DNA of 64,000 nucleotides from Acidovorax sp. 107 (GTDB lineage: Bacteria; Pseudomonadota; Gammaproteobacteria; Burkholderiales; Burkholderiaceae_C), in NCBI RefSeq assembly GCF_003058055.1, contig NZ_QBTZ01000001.1, positions 2,560,001-2,624,000 of the forward strand. The letters run 5' to 3'. Positions 61,017 to 64,000 of this stretch are shown piece by piece; the stretch's first letter is position 1, and each line of letters starts with the position of its first letter. The position numbers and the translations under genes were made by a program. The notes beneath the pieces are model-generated. The model had not been told where the DNA came from and did no database searches. It worked only from the letters and a program-made list of their open reading frames with translations.

Positions 61017-61732
61017 CCGCCACGACCACCCAACACGCCCCTTGCGTGGACCACCTGGTCGTGCTGGCGGCCGACCTGGCCAGTGGTGTGGACTGGTGCG
61101 AACGCACGCTGGGCATCACCCCCACGGCGGGCGGCGAACACCCGCTGATGGGCACCCACAACCGCATCTTCAACGTCTCCAGCCCGGCGCATCCGCGCGC
61201 CTACCTGGAGATCATTGCTATCAACCCAGGAGCAACCAAGGCAATACCCGCTAGCGCAAGACGCTGGTTTGACATGGATGACGCCAATTTGCAGGCCCAG
61301 GTGGCCCAACATGGCCCGCAGCTCATCCACTGGGTGGCGAGCGTGCCGGACGTCGCGGCCGCGTGCACAGCGATGTCGGCGCTGGACATTGAACGCGGCG
61401 CCGTCATCACCGCCAGCCGCCCCACGCCCCATGGCCTGCTGCAATGGCAGATCACTGTGCGCGACGACGGCCTGCGCCTGATGGACGGATGCCTGCCCAC
61501 CCTCATCCAGTGGGGCACCGTGCACCCCTGCGACAGTCTGCCTGCCAGCGGCGTGCAGCTGAAACAACTCGCACTGCAGCACCCGCAAGCCGCCACCTTG
61601 CAGGTGGCGTGCAATGCCGTGGGCGTGGCCGCCTCCGTCCTCGTCACGCCGGGCGCCGCACCGCGCCTCTGTGCCCAGCTCAGCACGCCGCAGGGCCCCG
61701 TCACCCTCACCTCGTTCACCCCCCAGGAGTAA
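61013..61732 (+). CDS. VOC/glyoxalase-like domain protein
   Basis: A 239-residue protein with a glyoxalase-like (VOC superfamily) domain. The start region CVDHLVVLAADLASGVDWCE and LGITPTAGGEHPLMGTHNRI is typical. The catalytic or metal residues His at DHLVV and the Glu of AYLEIIAI are present. A longer peptide (AINPGATKAIPASARR) sits where homologues have a short loop; its DNA matches an interspersed repeat. The second half is a Leu/Ala-rich domain. The start is a GTG overlapping the PhzF stop. The reaction is unknown. Confidence 0.85.
   Translation: MTATTTQHAPCVDHLVVLAADLASGVDWCERTLGITPTAGGEHPLMGTHNRIFNVSSPAHPRAYLEIIAINPGATKAIPASARRWFDMDDANLQAQVAQHGPQLIHWVASVPDVAAACTAMSALDIERGAVITASRPTPHGLLQWQITVRDDGLRLMDGCLPTLIQWGTVHPCDSLPASGVQLKQLALQHPQAATLQVACNAVGVAASVLVTPGAAPRLCAQLSTPQGPVTLTSFTPQE
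61213..61262. repeat. Interspersed repeat inside the VOC gene
   Basis: Contains the core GCTATCAA (61217-61224) and, 25 bases on, GCTAGCGC (61250-61257), the same pair of arms seen in the intergenic copies. It is read in frame with no stop codon and encodes a loop. Confidence 0.45.
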
Positions 61733-61738
61733 ACCGCC

Positions 61739-62380
61739 ATGCTGTTTTCGTTGCAGGAATTGCTGTTCTTCGCGCTCGCCGCCCTCGTGCTGGTGCTCAC
61801 GCCGGGCCCCAACATGGTGTATTGCGTCTCGCGCAGCCTGACCCAGGGGCCACGCGCCGGGCTCATCTCGCTGACCGGCGTGGTGCTGGGTTTTGTTGTG
61901 CACCTGCTGGCAGCGGCGCTGGGCCTTACCGCGCTGCTGGCCGCCGTGCCGCTCGCGTTCGACGCCATCCGCTACGCTGGCGCCGCCTACCTGCTGTGGA
62001 TGGCCTGGCAGGCCATCAAGCCCGGTGGAGCCGCACCTTTTGAAGCGCGCAACCTGCCGCACGACCGCCCGCGCACGCTGTTCCTCATGGGCTTCATGAC
62101 CAACCTTCTGAATCCCAAGGTGGCCATGTTCTACCTGTCGTTCTTCCCCCAGTTCCTGCACCCCGAGCGCGGCCAGTTGCTGCTGCAAAGCCTGACGCTG
62201 GGCGCCGTGCAGATCGGCACCAGTGCCGCCGTGAACGCCCTGCTGGTGCTGGGCGCCGCCCGCGTGGCGCTGTTCCTCAACCGCAACGCTGCCTGGATGC
62301 GTGCGCAGCGCTACTTCATGGGCACCGTCCTCGGTCTGCTCGCCCTCAAATTGTTGACTGAAAAGAAAGCCGCCGCATGA
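61739..62380 (+). CDS. LysE/RhtB-family amino-acid exporter (second copy)
   Basis: Second LysE-type exporter, 213 residues, more RhtB-like than the first. The signature VLTPGPNMVYCVSRSLTQGP is near residue 20, followed by LTALLAAVPLAFDAIRYAGA, LWMAWQAIKPGGAA and the RhtB-type NLLNPKVAMFYLSFFPQF. Six hydrophobic helices can be drawn. It lies six bases after the VOC gene and overlaps the dehydratase-like gene by four bases, so the two are co-translated. Confidence 0.93.
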   Translation: MLFSLQELLFFALAALVLVLTPGPNMVYCVSRSLTQGPRAGLISLTGVVLGFVVHLLAAALGLTALLAAVPLAFDAIRYAGAAYLLWMAWQAIKPGGAAPFEARNLPHDRPRTLFLMGFMTNLLNPKVAMFYLSFFPQFLHPERGQLLLQSLTLGAVQIGTSAAVNALLVLGAARVALFLNRNAAWMRAQRYFMGTVLGLLALKLLTEKKAAA

Positions 62381-63363
62381 ACACCCGCCTCGACCCCACC
62401 GCCCTGCTGCCCACCCTGGCCGACATCGAAGCCGCTGCCCAGGTGGTGTACCGGGACTTCGCCGCCACGCCCCAGTACCGCTGGGGCCTGCTCAGCCAGC
62501 GCCTGGGCACCGACTGCTGGCTTAAACACGAGAACCACACGCCCGTGGGCGCGTTCAAGATCCGGGGCGGCCTGACCTACTTTGACCAGCTCGCGCAACG
62601 CGGCGCGCTGCCCAAGGAGGTCATCAGCGCCACCCGCGGCAACCACGGCCAGAGCATGGGCTGGGCTGCGCGCCGCCACGGCGTGGCCTGCACCATCGTC
62701 GTGCCGCGTGGCAACTCGGTGGAGAAGAACGCCGCCATGCGCGCTTTGGGCGTCACGCTCATCGAACACGGCGACGACTTTCAGGAAGCGCGCGAACACG
62801 CCATCCAGCTGGCGGCCCAGCGCGGCGCCCACATGGTGCCCAGCTTCCATCCCGACCTGCTGCGCGGCGTGAGCACCTACTGGTGGGAGTTCTTGCGCGC
62901 CGTGCCGCAGCTCGATGTGGTGTACGTGCCCATCGGCCAGGGCTCAGGCGCGTGCTCGGCCATCGCCGCCAAGCTGGCGCTGCAGCACTCTGTGCGCGTG
63001 GTCGGCGTGGTCAGCAGCCATGCCACCACCTATGCCGATTCGCTGGCCGCCGGCCACGTGGTCGAAGCACCGGTGACCACCCAGCTCGCAGACGGCATGG
63101 CCTGCCGCGTGGCAGACGCCGAGGCGCTGGCCGTTCTGGCCCCGCACATCGACCACATCGTGCAAGTGAGCGACGCCGAAGTGGGCGCCGCCATGCGTGC
63201 GATCTTCACCGACACCCACAACGTGGCCGAGGGTGCGGGCGCCGCCGCGCTGGCGGCAGCCCTGCAAGAGCGCGATGCCCTGAAAGGCCAGCACGTGGGC
63301 CTGGCGTTGACAGGCGGCAACGTCGATGCCCCGATGTTCGCCAACACCCTCGCCAGCCACTGA
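62377..63363 (+). CDS. Threonine/serine dehydratase-like PLP enzyme
   Basis: Fold-type II PLP enzyme, 328 residues. The PLP lysine is Lys61 in HTPVGAFKIRGGLTYF, and the glycine loop that holds the phosphate is GQGSGACSAI near residues 188-197. The SATRGNHGQSMGWAARRHG motif is that of threonine dehydratases. No regulatory ACT domain follows, unlike biosynthetic IlvA, so it is a catabolic or unusual member. Its start overlaps the LysE stop (ATGA), coupling a possible exporter and a hydroxyamino-acid dehydratase. Confidence 0.92.
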   Translation: MNTRLDPTALLPTLADIEAAAQVVYRDFAATPQYRWGLLSQRLGTDCWLKHENHTPVGAFKIRGGLTYFDQLAQRGALPKEVISATRGNHGQSMGWAARRHGVACTIVVPRGNSVEKNAAMRALGVTLIEHGDDFQEAREHAIQLAAQRGAHMVPSFHPDLLRGVSTYWWEFLRAVPQLDVVYVPIGQGSGACSAIAAKLALQHSVRVVGVVSSHATTYADSLAAGHVVEAPVTTQLADGMACRVADAEALAVLAPHIDHIVQVSDAEVGAAMRAIFTDTHNVAEGAGAAALAAALQERDALKGQHVGLALTGGNVDAPMFANTLASH

Positions 63364-63386
63364 CAGTCTGTTGGACAATGCCCTCG

Positions 63387-63408
63387 CATGGCTCCCACGG
63401 GGGCCGTG
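63387..63408 (+). terminator. Possible hairpin after the dehydratase gene
   Basis: An imperfect stem of about nine pairs including two T-G wobbles (CATGGCTCC / GGGGCCGTG) lies 24 bases after the stop. There is no T-run. It may mark the end of the operon. Confidence 0.3.
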
Positions 63409-63436
63409 ACATAACAAAACCGTTGAGGGAGTGTCC

Positions 63437-64000
63437 ATGGCAAGCCAACCACCGTCCGGCTATCGCTGGGGCCTGCGCGCGGTCATCGCGCTGCAGTGCC
63501 TGCTGATTTTCGCGTTCGTGTACCAAGGGCTGTCCGCCCCGGGGCCCTTCGGCCCCCGGCTGCCCGCGGTGCAAGGCGACACCCTCTGGCTTGAAAGCCA
63601 CGGGGCACTCCACCAGTTCGACGCCAATGGTCGGCGGCTGCAGCAGATTCCCCTGAGCGAGCTGAAGATTTCCGACGGCCCGACCAGCCTGCAGTTCACG
63701 CAAGCGCAGGTCTTCTGGGTGCATGACGACAGCCGTGTGCACCGCTGCGACCTGCAGCAGCGCCAGTGCCTGCCCGTGGAACTGGCCGGGCTGGACAGCC
63801 GCCGAAGCTACCGCTGGGTGCGCGTGAGCGACGATGAGTCGGAGATCATCGTGTCGGACGCCTCGCACCACCGGGTGTTGGTGTACCGGCGCGATGCCGT
63901 CACGGCCCGCTACACTCTCGCGCGTACCGAGACCGAAGGCCTGCGCTTCCCCAACCAGACGCTGCAGGTAGGCCCGTCGATGTGGGTGGCCAACACCAAC
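63437..64000 (+). CDS. Membrane-anchored protein, possibly beta-propeller-like, 3'-truncated
   Basis: Open in frame from the ATG at 63437 to the window edge (188 codons seen). AGGGAG precedes the ATG. A transmembrane or signal-anchor segment is near residues 13-31 (LRAVIALQCLLIFAFVY). The remainder is periplasmic, with repeated short strands and aromatic/Asp patches (GDTLWLESHGALHQFDANGR, VFWVHDDSRVHRC, IIVSDASHHRVLVY) that hint at an NHL or WD-like propeller. I do not recognise a named family. It follows the dehydratase by 73 bases, perhaps outside its operon. Confidence 0.75.
   Translation, partial: MASQPPSGYRWGLRAVIALQCLLIFAFVYQGLSAPGPFGPRLPAVQGDTLWLESHGALHQFDANGRRLQQIPLSELKISDGPTSLQFTQAQVFWVHDDSRVHRCDLQQRQCLPVELAGLDSRRSYRWVRVSDDESEIIVSDASHHRVLVYRRDAVTARYTLARTETEGLRFPNQTLQVGPSMWVANTN

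Noticed and set aside
63206..63871. Minus-strand open frame near the right edge
   Set aside because: It overlaps the 3' end of the dehydratase gene and a plus-strand frame that has a ribosome site and a clear membrane anchor. The minus frame shows no family features.
1..64000. CRISPR arrays, insertion sequences, integrases, attachment sites
   Set aside because: No regularly spaced repeats, transposase or integrase frames, or direct repeats flanking a gene block were seen.

Overview
This is a high-GC betaproteobacterial chromosome segment, most likely from Comamonadaceae (Acidovorax-like). The evidence is the gene content and style of the proteins, the E. coli-type CheY/CheZ and FliA/FlgM circuitry, and several degenerate copies of a GCTATCAA/CACTAGC interspersed repeat that I associate with this family. 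No rRNA, tRNA, CRISPR array, insertion sequence or phage gene was seen.

Layout. (1) 1-3.0 kb, plus strand: the 3' part of ribD (riboflavin synthesis) and an ABC-F ATPase, uup. (2) 3.0-9.5 kb, minus strand: a chemotaxis operon, read from its 5' end as a small CheZ-like protein, cheY, cheA, cheW, cheR, cheD, cheB. (3) 9.7-11.5 kb, plus strand: a hybrid REC-HisKA_3 kinase and a NarL-type regulator, wedged between the chemotaxis and flagellar blocks. (4) 11.5-22.7 kb, minus strand: fliF-G-H-I-J-K-L-M-N-O-P-Q-R (MS ring, switch, export ATPase, hook-length control, export gate), with fliE divergent. (5) 23.5-29.4 kb: fliD-fliS-fliT, and two flagellin genes arranged head to head. (6) 29.7-39.2 kb, plus strand: motA-motB-cheY-cheZ, then flhB-flhA-flhF-flhG-like-fliA. 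(7) 39.3-52.2 kb: flgN, flgM and flgA on the minus strand, and flgBCDEFGHIJKL on the plus strand. A HDOD-domain gene follows flgL. (8) 53.6-64 kb: a MocR/PdxR-type regulator divergent from a run of metabolic and transport genes (LysE, EamA, DHCW cupin, aminotransferase, GST, two PhzF, VOC, a second LysE, a threonine/serine dehydratase-like enzyme), then a truncated membrane-anchored protein.

How the parts work together. About 49 kb encode one nearly complete polar-type flagellum and its chemotaxis core. CheA/CheW phosphorylate CheY, CheR and CheB with CheD tune the receptors, and CheZ (plus the small CheZ-like protein) removes the signal. FliM/N/G switch rotation driven by MotAB. FliA (sigma-28) and FlgM control the late genes; I can read sigma-28-like promoters upstream of flgM and of one flagellin. 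The master regulator flhDC and chemoreceptor genes are not in the window.

Most worth following up: the CheZ-like protein with its D-x3-Q catalytic pair and a C-terminal tail shared codon-for-codon with CheD; a FlhG homologue that has lost its P-loop; the inverted flagellin pair with a sigma-28 promoter on only one side; repeat elements that appear to have been absorbed into coding sequences; and the tightly packed, functionally unassigned 55-63 kb operon.
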